Below, in pieces: positions 12,830 to 43,252 of a stretch of DNA of 64,000 bases (the stretch's first letter is position 1; each line of letters begins with the position of its first letter). Position numbers and translations under genes: made by a program. This stretch comes from Certhia americana. Its lineage: Eukaryota; Chordata; Aves; Passeriformes; Certhiidae. The notes under the pieces are model-generated. The model was not told where the DNA came from. It did not search any database and was given only the letters and a program-made list of their open reading frames with translations. Where the stretch lies: NCBI GenBank assembly GCA_018697195.1, contig CM031878.1, positions 9,028,160 through 9,092,159 of the forward strand, in the 5' to 3' direction.

Positions 12830-14808
12830 GTCACCGTTTTTTAAATACTTTACTTTGGTGAAATGTAGTATTCATGAAAATACATAAATACTTTTAAAAA
12901 TTCTGAACTGATAAATTTAAAATAATCCTGCAATTGACTCTTCATTTCAGCTAGTACCTCTGTCTTAAAAAGGACCGTGATCTCTGCACTGAACTGAAAA
13001 AGAGGCTTGTATGTATTACTCAAAAGAGGATCACTGCTAGACAAGTGGAACATGGGTACTGTAGATTTGCCTTGTGTGCCTCTGATCTCAGTATGCCATA
13101 GCATGGAGATCCAGAATTTTCTTTTAAAGATAGTAGCTGTTAATAATGGCCCTCTGTACTCTCTAGGGAGGCATTAGTGAAAGAGGGAAAAGGGTACTGC
13201 GCTTTTTTCACTGCTCTGGTACTGAAAAGCTTGCAGAGGTACTACTTGCTGTGTGGATCGTTGCTTCTTGGGCATAAAGAAACTCCCAAACCTGGAGCAT
13301 GTGTACTGCAGATACAGGGTGGTTGGAGATCTGCTGTGGATGGGACAAAATTGCCTGAATGTCCTGGTGGGGTTGGTGTGGAAAGCTGACACACAGATCT
13401 GAGTTACCTGTTGGGTGTAAATAATAATACCAGACAGTAGTAAGTCAGTTGGAGTTACATAGAAATTAAAGACAGATGCCTTATGAATTTGTACCCTACA
13501 TTGTGTGTTGCTGGCATTTAAACTCACACTAAGAAAGTGATCATAAGGTGCTGCTATGAAAGTTTGGGGAATTGCAATAATTGCTGTGAGGGTTTACAGG
13601 ACTTTGTTTGCCTTGCAAAGAGAATTCTAGAAACTGAAATGAAAAACTTGTGATGCTTTAAGCTTCTGAGGCTGTTCTCACTGCTTAGTTTCACCATGAA
13701 CTTCCAAAAGCAGAATATTGCTTTGTCATTACTGAATGATAAGCAGTTAATGTATCACCTTCTGCAAAACCACAGAAGTTTTCATCCAAGTGTGAAGCAC
13801 CTGACTGCATTTTATACATTTTTAAATGGAGTTAGAGCTTTTAGATATTCAGTGTATCAACTAGCGTTGTTCCTTAACCACAAGAAGTCCTTTGCTGCCG
13901 TTCTGTAGCATGTAACACATAGACTACTCGTTCTAGATTCAACTGGTCCGAATTAAAATGGTAGTGATGATCTTAAAATACACTGTGCGCTGCACGTACT
14001 AGTCATGAATGCCCATGTATGCCCCTGAAATGTGGGTTTTGGTGATATTTGGGAAACGTAGGGAGGAAGCAATCATAAATGTGTTCTTACTCTCTGAATA
14101 AACTCAAGACCAATATAAAAACAGGTCATCAGGATTCTGAAGAAGGGCTTTTTGAGCAATGGTACAGTTGGACAGTGGTGTGGCAGACATTCTGACCATG
14201 GGTGGGAGTGAAAGCCTTTTCTTGCCAAGTCGTTCTGTTGCACAGGATTTTGCTCTGAACAGCCTGTTTGACCTGCAGACATGATAAAACACTGTTTTAG
14301 CTAAGCAAGTGCTTAGCCACTTGCTGCTGTTACCTATTAGCTTCTCATGAATTCTGCTGGAAAATGAACATTTGCATAATAAGCAACACACCATGGTAAC
14401 GGTGATTGAAACTTCTAATGACTCGGAGTAACTGAAACCCTTTATTACAGGAAGAATTTTACTTGCAGCAAGAATGAATTTTATGGACAAGAATTCTGAT
14501 AGCCATTTTCAATTGTTTTAAAATTCTTGATGAGGGGCAGGAAACCAGTTTTTTTTTTGAGATTTTGAGATTTTTTTGTACTGTTCAGAAGGGATTTCAT
14601 ACTTCATGGTTATATTTGGAAGTAGATTTTGATGCACTTCTGTTCTTTGTAGTGTGTTAAATATTGAAAGGGTACTTTAATAGTTGCTCAGTGTGTAATC
14701 TTGTTGAGGTCTTGTTAAGCATTTTAACTCAAGGTTTATCAATGGATCCTCTTGTCTTGGTTTTGGAAAGACAGGGACCAAAGAAAAAGGGAAACTTCCC
14801 TCGGGTTT
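12830..14808. other. intergenic, nothing recognised
   Basis: About 2 kb between the RPL37 poly(A) site and the next LTR. Open frames are short or chance (the longest is a 128-codon minus-strand frame at 14104-14490 with no recognisable domain). No repeat family recognised. Confidence 0.45.
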
Positions 14809-15471
14809 TGTTATAATTCCAAAATTTAAAGAGAGGCCTTAGGCAACGATAAGGAGGGTAGGAATAACAGTTCTTTACTAGTTAGTCTAACAAGGTAAAT
14901 TAACAATAATTACAATATTGACAACAAACAGAACTAGAGGAGAAAAAAAAACCAAAACAACAAATCAGTCACAGTTCTTCCTCTGGTAACCCCCCCTCCC
15001 CCACTCCCCTCAGTACCGTCACAAGCAAATAGGCTAGCGGCAGCTCTAGGAGGGTGAGATGATTCCGAGGGTTCACAGTGGCTGGAGCTGTTGGAAAAGA
15101 GTGTCCCGGCTGGCAGGGGCTGTAGAAACAGCGTGGGGAGACCTCGAGCAGAACTGAAGAAACCGTGGGTGCAGGGCAGGGAGGAAACGGGTTCCCAAAA
15201 TCCCGGGGGACACACGAAGAGACCGGTGGTCCGACGGAGTCCGAGGTGAAGGGAAAAGTCAGAGCTCTCCCCCTTGCCGAGACGAGCAGCCCTGGCCGTC
15301 CCCCCCAGAGCAGAAAAAAACTGCCCCGAGCGAAGTGGAATCAATGTCTCTGTGTAGCTGCTTCCTTTGTTTGTTCCCGAGCACCCATAAGTACCGAAAA
15401 AGCACCCAGCCATTAGCTTCTTAGCAACTTCTGGGAAAAAATTCTATAAGAAATCAACCCAACCCCCAACA
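14809..15471 (-). mobile_element. probable ERV LTR, minus strand
   Basis: On the minus strand it runs from TGTTGGGGGTTGGGTTGATT, through a GC-rich middle with many CpG, to a poly(A)-like AGTAAAGAACTG and a U5-like end TTTTGGAATTATAACA. It therefore has TG...CA ends and ordered U3-R-U5 landmarks over 663 bp. The flanking bases (GGTTT and CCTCT) do not match, so either a border is wrong or the duplication has decayed. The GC-rich middle contrasts with its AT-rich surroundings. Confidence 0.65.
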
Positions 15472-16139
15472 CCTCTGCATAATGCTCACTTATATACTTT
15501 ATGTTTACAGAAGTATTGTCATACCCACTTGGTAATGTGTGATTTTTGCATCCTTCAGACTGATAGATGGTGTAGTCCAAATTACATCAGAAATTACATT
15601 TCCTGTTGTTCAGTGTACAAGTCTCACTTTTTAGAAGTGTATCGGATGAAAGTTTCTTAAAGGCAGAGAGAGAGGTGTTCAAATGACTACAGTGGTGAAA
15701 GATTCACTTCTTTTCATTAAAGATCCTTGTGTGCTGATGTAGTATGTCCCCAAACACCTCCCCCTACCTCCTTACCCCGACCAGAACTGCCCTTGAAACA
15801 CAGTCCATACCTGCACCTTTGTTGCCTAACCAAGGAGGATGTAAGTTAGTAAGATGTCCCCTGATAGCCTAGGAATGTTACTTGCATGAAACAAAGCTTG
15901 AATGGAACAATAATATTGTTATGGACTTTTGAAAATTTCCAGTAATTACTGCCTTGGATTGCGGGATAGAAGATAGAAACTGGCTGAGGACTGCAGTCAT
16001 CTTGCAACCCTATAAACTCCGGTTCTAAGTGAGGCCCTTTGAGCTCACTGGCAGGCTGCAGGAGCATCTCTCTGCAGGAGAGTTCAGCAATTCTTAAGTT
16101 GAAGGAGCTAGTTAGTGGGGCCCACTGCTCTCAGAATGG
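15472..16139. other. intergenic, nothing recognised
   Basis: No gene is seen. The last part may belong to a decayed element leading into the CR1 copy at 16140. Confidence 0.4.
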
Positions 16140-17365
16140 GAGTAGAACAGAGCTGGCAGATCTTGAAGTGTGCATTCCACAGGGAGCAAGACCCACAAGA
16201 GCTCTCAATCCCCATCTATAAGAAACCAGGAAAGAAAAACCAACAGCAGGGCTGAGTCAAGACCTGCTTGCCAAACTAAAGGGCAGGAAGGAAATACAAA
16301 GGTAGGGAAGCAGGAAGAGGTATCCTGGAAAGAGTATGGGGATATGGCTCAGTTGTGACAGGACAGGGCTGGGAAGGCCAAGGCTAAAGCTGAACCTGGC
16401 AAGAGATACAAAGAAGAGAAAGGGCTTCTCTAGGCATGTAAGCTGTAAGGGAAAGTCAAAGTGTATCTTCCCCCACAGTGAAGGTGGCATCAGCGACACA
16501 TGAGTGCACCCTCAGAAATTTGCAGGAGACACCTATCTGAGTGATGTGGTTGACCATATCTAAGGTACAGGATGCCATGCAGAAGAACATGGACAAGATC
16601 AAGTGGGCTCATGTGAATTTAAAGAAGCTTGGCAAGGCCAAGTGTAAGGTTCTGCTTGGGTCAAGGCAAATCCCAGCCAAGAGTTGAAGATTGAGCGATG
16701 CTCTATGAAGAAGGATTCAGGGTAATGGTGCTCGAAAAGCTGGACATGAGCCAGCAATGTGCACTTGCAGCCCAGAAACCAGAAAGCCAACCACATCCAG
16801 GGCTGTATCCAGAGCAGTGTGGCCAGCAGGTCAAATGAGGTGATTCTGTCCCTCTGTCCTTTCATCTACAGAGCACTGCATTCAGCTCTGGGGTCCCCAG
16901 AACAGCAAAACATGGTTCAGTTGGACCATGCCCTGAGAAGAGCCACAGTACCTCTCTTATGAACCCAGAGAGTTGGAATTGTCCAGCCTGGAGAACAAAA
17001 GGTTCCAGGAAGTCATTCAGTATTTGTAGGAGATGTGGAAGAAAGATGGGGACAGGCCTATTAGTAGGGCCTGCAGATATAAGACAAGGGGTAGTGGTTT
17101 TAAACTAGAGGAGAGTAGGTTCAGACTATGTAAAAGGAAGACGTCTTTTTCTATGAGGCTGCTGAGACATTGGAACAGGTTGTCCAGAGAAGCTATAACA
17201 TTCCTAATCCCTGTGAGTGTGTCAGAGAGATTGGACTGGGCTCTGAGCAACCTGGTGTAGTTGAAGATGTTGATTGCAGGGCAGGTTGGATTAGAGGATC
17301 TTTACTGGTGCCTTCCAACTCAAACCATGCTATGATTTCTGCGATTTCTGCAATATCTTTAACTT
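16140..17365 (+). mobile_element. CR1 LINE, 3' half of ORF2 plus 3'UTR, decayed
   Basis: A long sense CR1 copy, about 1.2 kb, covering the end of the reverse-transcriptase ORF2 and the 3'UTR. Landmarks in order are GAGCTCTCAATCCCCATCTA (16199-16218), CTAAAGGGCAGGAAGGAAAT, GGAAGGCCAAGGCTAAAGCT, GCACTGCATTCAGCTCTGGG, CCAGAACAGCAAAACATGG, ACATTGGAACAGGTTGTCCA and GGTGCCTTCCAACTCAAACC near the 3' end. The frame is broken many times, so it is a fossil. It ends in a short imperfect TGATTTCTGCGATTTCTGC repeat, the expected CR1 3' tail. Confidence 0.85.
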
Positions 17366-18415
17366 AGGAGCTAGAAACAACAGAAGTGATAAAAGCCTGA
17401 AGCTGGGTGAAACTTATTTCTGAACTAAACAGACAAATGGGGGTACAATTCAGCATCAGCCCAGGACCTTTCACATTAAAGTTCAAGTAACTATGTATTT
17501 TCACTTGTATTGTACATAAGAATAAAATATTAAAATATTAATTCATTACCATCTAACTGTAAGGCTTGGCCTAGATAATGCTTGATTTGACTCAGCCTGG
17601 GAGACTTTACCTATTGTAGAGTTTATGCTTTTTTTCTTTTTTTTTTTAGTAAATCTGAATGTAGTGATATAAGCATAAAAGTCGCTGTACAAATGGACAA
17701 AATATTTTGGTAATACTCACTTTTGGCTGCAAATATAAAAGTAATGAATGGCTTCTATAGTCTAGTTCCTATCTGACTTTAACATCTCATGTAGTTTTAT
17801 TTTCTAAAATGTTCTGGTATCTAGGAGATTAAGAGATTACTTAGTAATTCATGAAATGATAAAATTTTCTAGTATAGACCTGTAGAGCTTTTTGAATTGT
17901 CATTGTGTTGTCATGATCAATATCTTGAGTTAAAGCCAAAAAGAGCTTGTAATCATTGGTATCAAGACATTAACGAGATCTGCAGACATCCCAAATAATT
18001 TTTCCTTCTTCAGCTAGCTATGGCTTAATCCATTCTTTTTTTTTTCACATGTAATTTTCTCCTTATACTTCAAAGAATGTTTACAAAAGGTTAAAGTAAT
18101 GCTTTTCTCATCACAAAAGAGAATTTGCCAATTTTTCTTTACCTGATGTTAGATTGCTATCCAATCCCACCCTGAAATTTGATAGCCTTATGATAATATT
18201 CCGCAAAATCTCAGATCATGAACTATACTAATTTTATATTCTGATTTGTGTGCGTGTTTCCTACTTGTGATGTACAAGATTTTTAGAGTCAAAGGTCTGA
18301 CATAAGGCCAAATAATTTTTATAATTATGCTTCAAAGCTTGTACAATTCTTTTGTAGTGTATGGTAATGTTACTAACGTAGTATAGCAGTGGAGTAAAAC
18401 CATTCAAACTTTGTC

Positions 18416-18625
18416 TTGCTAGCAAAACTCATCAGAGGGGGCTGCAGGAGGGGTGTCACGCTGCTTTTGGTATTGAAGAATGCTGAGACCAGACTGACTC
18501 AATTATTCAAAGTTAAACACCCTGAGGATGTGATTTTCCTGCCAGAAAATGGCAGTGATGAGGATGTGGCAAAGTTCCTAAGAAAAGAACCCACAGATGA
18601 CAATGCTGATAAGTTAAGCCACTGA
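18416..18625 (+). pseudogene. unidentified protein-like fragment
   Basis: A 69-codon open frame with a protein-like, acidic C-terminal part: residues include KHPEDVIFLPENGSDEDVAK, then FLRKEPTDDNADKLSH before the stop. The composition is less random than in the other short frames of this region. There is no ATG near the start, no clear splice sites and no poly(A) tail, so it is probably a remnant and not a working gene. The PEDVIFLPENGSDED stretch vaguely recalls the acidic N-terminal segment of piggyBac-type transposases, but I cannot support that from memory alone. Confidence 0.25.
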
Positions 18626-19073
18626 GCTAAAGACTACTGAGCTGACACAGGTGACCTAGAAGCATCTGGCTGACAATCACTTTATATACGTGGTTTATAT
18701 ATTACAAGAGCTCAGACCCACTTTTTAATGGACACACTTCTGACACATCCCTTCCCTTTCCAGAGTGAGTGTATGAAAACTTCTCCGTTGAGTGAAAACA
18801 CCCCTCTAACAGGAAGGTTACTTCCCTATGTATTTTTTTATGCCCTTAGCATAGAGGAATTTCTAAAAATACACAATTTTTGCATAGACCAGAATTTCTG
18901 TTTTCCAGCTGTTAAATTAATGACTATAACATAAGTAATATTAACAGCTCTCTAAATTGGATTTAGGACCATTACTAGAGTAAAATTGTCCATTCCTTGC
19001 TGCCTGATGTATTTATTTACTTGCAAACACATTCAGGGGCTGTGTGTAGGGTAGGCAAGAGAAACAATTTTAG

Positions 19074-19131
19074 ATTCACTTGAGTTCTGGAGAATGAGTT
19101 CTGAGAACTCATTCACTTGAGTTCTGGAGAA
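19074..19131. repeat. 21-bp direct repeat flanking a palindrome upstream of PRKAA1
   Basis: A 21-bp sequence containing CACTTGAGTTCTGGAGAA occurs at 19074-19094 and again at 19111-19131. Between the copies is the palindrome TGAGTTCTGAGAACTCA (19095-19111; 8-bp arms around one base, its last base shared with the second copy). The set gives three STAT-like sites: TTCTGGAGAA at 19085-19094 and 19122-19131 (four-base spacing), and TTCTGAGAA at 19099-19107, which fits TTCYNRGAA. It lies about 600 bp upstream of the PRKAA1 start. Regulatory use is inference. Confidence 0.7.
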
Positions 19132-19539
19132 AGGAACTGAAGGCATGGGAGTTGTTTTAACTTTCCTTCTCAGTTGATGATCTCTGTATTTGAAAACACC
19201 CCTCCAACAGTCACTCTTTCTGCAGGATTACGTGTTTCTTTCAACTCCGAGCTGGAATGCGATTAAAAAAAATCAATCCAGTTGTAGGCAACAATAAAAA
19301 GTATGGTCCTCGATGTATTGAAAGAACATATGGATGGAATGGAAGCCAGGTTGGTGGCTTAAATGCAAGGTGAATGTGCAGCGTGAGTGGCTGGCAAGGC
19401 AAGCCTGAGGGCAGGATACGTGGTCAAGGTAGTTGGAGTTAGACTCCTACTTTTCTTCTTATTCCCACAGCAGGGTCTGGATGTGGGGAGAGGAACTGAG
19501 GAGAACGAACGGATTTAATTTACAAGGTTATCGGAGGGC

Positions 19540-38715
<19,176 letters not shown>

Positions 38716-39373
38716 TTCTGAAGATGGGCTTATTTCTTTTACAGCAATAAGCATGCCTAAATCATAGTCAGATGCTTCCAATTATAATCAAGTAAAACTA
38801 ACTAAGGCGCTGAAAAAGCTAGCCACAGAATGCAATTTGCACGGGGATTAAAATTATTATGGGCAGTTAACATATATTATTTTGAAGCTGGAGTGAATTC
38901 TGATTGCTTGCTGTCCAATAGCATAACACAGGTACAGGAAATAACATGCCTTTTGGGTAGTATTTGTAACATTTTACTTTGAGTGCAAAATAGGCTGCCT
39001 ATAACATTTAAGCTAGATGGACCTCCTTGTTTTTTTCTCTGGTTATGCATATATCTGATGCACTGTAAGTTAACATACATGTACTAGTTCAGTGATCTCA
39101 GTATGACTTGTTGGTCACCCTCTCTACAGTTGTGACCCAGAACTGTCAGCATCTCCTAACAGTAATGTGTTGAAACTGCTATGTTTCTTCCCCCTTATTT
39201 GACAGAAAATAATAAAGAATGTTTTGATGTGTTACAATGTACTGCTTTTAACAAAAATGTTACGAAATGCACATAGACGCTCTGTAATGAACTGAGGGTG
39301 AAAATTCTGTTGACAATGAGTAGAAGGATTGAGTCCATAACAATAGCAGGAGACTTAATGCTGGGGCTATACC

Positions 39374-39407
39374 AAAATGTTGCTTTGTGGAAAATGTTGC
39401 TTTGTGG
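39374..39407. repeat. 17-bp perfect tandem duplication in PRKAA1 3'UTR
   Basis: AAAATGTTGCTTTGTGG occurs twice head to tail with no mismatch. Confidence 0.9.
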
Positions 39408-40888
39408 AGAAACTGTGAGGAAGCTCCTCATCTATGCATCTTATCTTAGTGTGGTAACAGCAGCAGCTCCCCACTACTACTGCAGGCTGAGAATCCTTTT
39501 CCTTAGAAACGTGTCCGTGTAGTTAAAAGCAGAGCCTGAGGGCTGTTTCATGCTATCCCAGAATCTGAAACTTAGAGTTTTTTTATGTATATGTTAATAC
39601 TTTGATACTGCTGGTTATCACTTAGAATCTACTATATGGTATAAAGTATAAATTGAATACAGATTTCTAGTTTTTCCCAGGCGACCTTTATAGAGAACTT
39701 TGCTGTTTAATGTAACTGAATTTAATAGTTTAACTTTTGAGTTGAGCATTGAACACTGATCATGACAACTTGAGCACAACAGACTTTTTAATAGTAGATT
39801 GCAATTACCCATAATAAAACTACTTCTGCATTTATGGTTTCTGCAGCATTTCAGGAAGAAACATGAACTTCATGTGTTAAAATCACAGTAGTACTTGCAT
39901 GAAAACCTTAAGTAAATGGATATAATTAGCCGTAGTTCCATTTTCATTTGGCACTTAGTAGACATAAACAGTCATAAAATACTTAGTTTTGCACTGAAGA
40001 CTTAAAGCTCACTTCAAAATAACATTCATGACGTACATAGTTTCAAAGGTTGATCTCCCAGGAAGAGGCTGGAACTCCAGGCATTACTATGAATAGTGAA
40101 ACCTGGACTCTTCACATGGATGGAAATCTTGCCAATGGCTGAGATTTTATCCATGGGAAATTACTAGCTACAGATATAAGAACAGTTTAAATCCTGGCCA
40201 GCTGGCTGCAGCCCAGAAATTCACATGCAGAGAATCTGAATAAATTCAAGGCTGTTTTTAAGCCCCTCAACTGTTGTAATAGCTGTAACCGAGTTCTGAA
40301 CTGGGTGATTTGGGGTCTGTCTAATTAATAGGTGGGTACAAGTTACAACTTCATTTCTTTATCCTTGTGTGACACAGATGGTGCCTGAAGGGACATTAGC
40401 TGTATCACAGTACCTTAAAGTGGAAGATTTTCCTAAGTGAAAGTTAGTATTGGAAGTTGAAACCAAAAACTTTCAAATGCCAATGTGAGGGACCAGCTGC
40501 AAATCCTACAAAAAAGTTCTGTCTTTAGTCCTAGAAGAATTGGTTCCAATGTACTGAATAAATCAATGTGTTCATCTTTGTTACCCTTTACTTTGGAATT
40601 ATTAATTATTGCACTTGTATAAACACTACAAACGCACAGGTTTTTAAATTGTAGTAATTCCTTATCTGGAATTGGTTTGGGATCACTTGCATATATTAAA
40701 GTATTTATAAATGCTATCTCCTTGTAATGCTGACAGCACATGCAAGGTGTAAAGATGCAAAATAGTTCTTAATTTTGTATACCTTTTCAGCCCTCTTGTG
40801 CTTTAAGACAAAAAGGGTTTGTCCTTAGTTTTGGTATCAGGAGGTTAAAGCAAATTTCTGGCAGAACTGTACAATATATGTAGTTGTA

Positions 40889-40894
40889 AATAAA
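40889..40894 (+). terminator. PRKAA1: probable distal PRKAA1 poly(A) signal
   Basis: AATAAA within TTGTAAATAAAAGTATG, followed by a T/G-rich TATGTTTTTATGG downstream element. Confidence 0.6.
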
Positions 40895-40960
40895 AGTATG
40901 TTTTTATGGTAGATCAATTTTGATGGCCAAAGGTTTTCTGATTGAATTGAGATTTTTTTA

Positions 40961-40984
40961 GGGAGGGGGAGGGGTAGAAAGGGG
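40961..40984 (+). promoter_or_regulatory. G-quadruplex / MAZ-type G-rich element after PRKAA1
   Basis: Four G-runs of three or more with short spacers (GGGAGGGGGAGGGG, then TAGAAA and GGGG), about 70 bp past the distal poly(A) signal. It contains the MAZ core GGGAGGG; such elements are known to pause polymerase II and help termination. Confidence 0.55.
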
Positions 40985-41974
40985 CACTAACAACCGAGTT
41001 GAACCCAGTTGCCTGTTGTGTGACTTTGCTATGCTTTGTAGATCTTGCTGTTGAAATTGCTTTCTTCACGTTCTTGCAGACCTTTAGCGTTGCACTAGAA
41101 GCTGCCAATAGGCTGTGAAATGAAACTTCACTAAGAGAGCTGCCAGAGTTGTAAGGCAGTTTATGCAGATACACAAACTGGTAAAGTGTGTTTCTCTGTA
41201 TGCCCAATCTTACTCCTGTTGGAGTACAATGAGTTATCTTGTCTTTGTATTGTAATTTTTTCAGCAACATGGATGAACCTGGGCTGTCCATGTGCAATAT
41301 AACTCACTAGGTAGTGGATAAAAATTCATCTTGGTGGTGCAATATGACAAAAGAAACCCTTTTCATGTTTGTCTTGAAATGAGTGTTTAATACAAACTTC
41401 AAGCTAAATTTTATTTTACCAGTTGATTACCATTGTAAGATATGAAGGTCTGTTCTTTAACAAAGATGTGCCTACTTCCTGTTAATTTCTTTTGACAAAG
41501 CTGAATGGCAAAGATGCTTGTTTCTAACTGTATAACTTTTTAAACTTACAAAGCTAAAAACTAAGTAAACATGAAATACTGAACCATCTTGTTTGAAGCT
41601 GTGTGCTTGCTGTTTTCTAGTGTTTTATATATGTGGACAAGAACTGTTATATTCGTTTTTAAAACAGCAGCTATTACAATTACAGAAAAAGCACCAACAT
41701 TGACAAAAATTGCTGCAGATTTCCCAGGCTGGTGCACCAGCTGTGCTCGCCTGATCCGACTGACCCTTTTCCCCTCGATCCTGTAAACTCTTTTGCTGCA
41801 GAAAAGGAATCTGAGACGGAACAAACCCTGACCAGGTCCTTTGTGCCCCTGTGGTAACGCTCCTTGTCTCGCATCTTCACTCAGCCTTTCCCCTCGCACC
41901 AGGGATGGGGCTTTTTCCTTATGGTGCCCTGCAAAGTAGAGAGCAGTTTTAAACTCAGTCTTCTTTTTCTTGTA
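40985..41974. other. PRKAA1-TTC33 intergenic, nothing recognised
   Basis: No gene is seen. A moderately GC-rich patch at about 41715-41930 stands out from AT-rich surroundings but contains nothing I can name. Confidence 0.45.
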
Positions 41975-42140
41975 AAGTTGGGGTTTTTTTGGTTTGGTGG
42001 TTTTTTGTGTGTGTGTGTGGGTTTTTTTGTTTGTTTTTTGTTGTGTTTTTTGTTGTTTTTTTGTTTTGTTTTGTTTTGTGGGGTGTTCCTTGTTTGTTTG
42101 TTTGTTCATTTTGGGGTTTGATTTGTTTTGGTTTTTCGTC
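41975..42140. repeat. T/G-rich low-complexity sequence
   Basis: Long T-runs broken by G, such as TTTTTTGTGTGTGTGTGTGG and TTTTGTTTTGTTTTGTTTTG, leading into the TG microsatellite. Confidence 0.9.
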
Positions 42141-42506
42141 TCTGTGTGTGTGTGTGTGTGTGTGTGTCTGTGTATCTGTGTGTNNNNNNNNNNNNNNNNN
42201 NNNNNNNNNNNNNNNNNNNNNNNNNNNNNNNNNNNNNNNNNNNNNNNNNNNNNNNNNNNNNNNNNNNNNNNNNNNNNNNNNNNTGTGTCTGTGTGTGTGT
42301 CTGTGTGTGTCTGTGTGTGTGTGTGTGTCTCTGTGTGTGTGTCTGTGTGTCTCTGTGTGTGTGTCTGTGTGTGTGTGTGTGTGTGTCTGTGTGTGTGTGT
42401 CTGTGTGTGTCTGTGTGTGTGTGTGTCTCTGTGTGTGTGTGTGTGTCTGTGTGTGTCTGTGTGTGTCTGTGTGTCTGTGTGTGTGTGTCTGTGTGTGTGT
42501 GTGTGT

Positions 42507-42549
<43 letters not shown>

Positions 42550-42617
42550 TGTGTGTGTGTGTGTGTGTCTGTGTGTGTGTCTGTGTGTGTGTCTGTGTGT
42601 GTCTGTGTGTGTGTGTT
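42141..42617. repeat. irregular (TG)n/(TGTC) microsatellite with assembly gap
   Basis: TG dinucleotides regularly interrupted by C, giving TGTGTC, TGTGTGTC and longer registers, over at least 377 sequenced bases. A block of exactly 100 N (42184-42283) sits inside it; a round 100 is normally a placeholder, so the true length is unknown. It ends about 430 bp before the likely TTC33 first exon. Confidence 0.97.
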
Positions 42618-42629
42618 GTAGTTGCGGTG

Positions 42630-43073
42630 GTGGTTTTTCCCGTTCAGACGAAAATCCCGTCCTTGTGAACTTGGGTCACTTCTCCTCACGGGACTTCCCT
42701 GCCGGAGCCGCCTCCCCGTGGTGGGTGGCTGCTGTCCCAGGGCTCAGTCGGGACACGCGGGTGCCATCCTCGCCGTCCCGCTCCCGACCCTGTGTGACAC
42801 TGGAGCCCCACGGGCGGTGACACTCTCAGGGCCGGCTGTTCTGTCCCCTCCGCTCCCCCGCACAGCGGCGGAGCCCGCCGGGCGCCTCACGGCACACAGC
42901 CGGCCCTGCCGCTCCGCGCCCGGGCGAACTACGGCTCCCGGCTGTCCCTGCCGCCACCGCCCTCGCTCTTTCCTCCTCCTGCCCGGTTCCTGCAGTGCCG
43001 CCCCGCCTTTCCGCTTCCTGCGGGCTTCCAGCCGGGAGAGGTGTCCGGCGGCAGCGCCAGGTACCGCCGAGGG
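42630..43073 (+). promoter_or_regulatory. TTC33: TTC33 CpG-rich promoter and probable non-coding exon 1
   Basis: GC- and CpG-rich, TATA-less, with an ETS-type CGCTTCCTG near 43012-43020. A donor-like CAG|GTACCG at 43060/43061 probably ends a 5'UTR exon that is spliced to the exon carrying the ATG at 43253. The start site is not determined. Confidence 0.65.
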
Positions 43074-43252
43074 TGTCAGGGCTGTGCCTCAGTGACAGCG
43101 CGGGTGCAGCCGACCGGCTGAGTTCTGTGCGGGGGGAGTGCCGCTCGGTATTGCTGGTTTAGATCCGAGATGAGCGAGGGGTGATTTTCCTGCTGCATGC
43201 TTGAAAGCTAAATTAACTGACTGCTTAAAGTGCGTTTTTCCTAGTTCTCCAG

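Larger units (their letters stand above)
17366..19539. other. RPL37-PRKAA1 intergenic region
   Basis: AT-rich with no recognised repeat family. It holds one odd open frame (18416-18625) and a small duplicated motif cluster (19074-19131), both listed separately. Confidence 0.45.
38716..40915 (+). other. PRKAA1: PRKAA1 3'UTR (inferred extent)
   Basis: Non-coding, AT-rich, no repeats of known family. Candidate poly(A) signals AATAAA occur at 39211-39216 and at 40889-40894, with further ones near 39812, 40240 and 40555, so several 3'UTR lengths are possible. The longest is inferred because of the G-rich element just beyond 40915. A perfect 17-bp tandem duplication lies at 39374-39407. Confidence 0.65.

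Noticed and set aside
14104..14490. 128-codon minus-strand open frame
   Set aside because: No recognisable domain, no splice or promoter context; a frame of this length can occur by chance in 64 kb.
41989..42689. Open frames of more than 200 codons on both strands (Cys/Val and His/Thr rich)
   Set aside because: They are translations of the TG microsatellite and of the N gap.
42622..43095. 157-codon + strand frame upstream of TTC33
   Set aside because: Lies in the CpG-rich promoter, is Pro/Arg/Ala rich and resembles no known protein.
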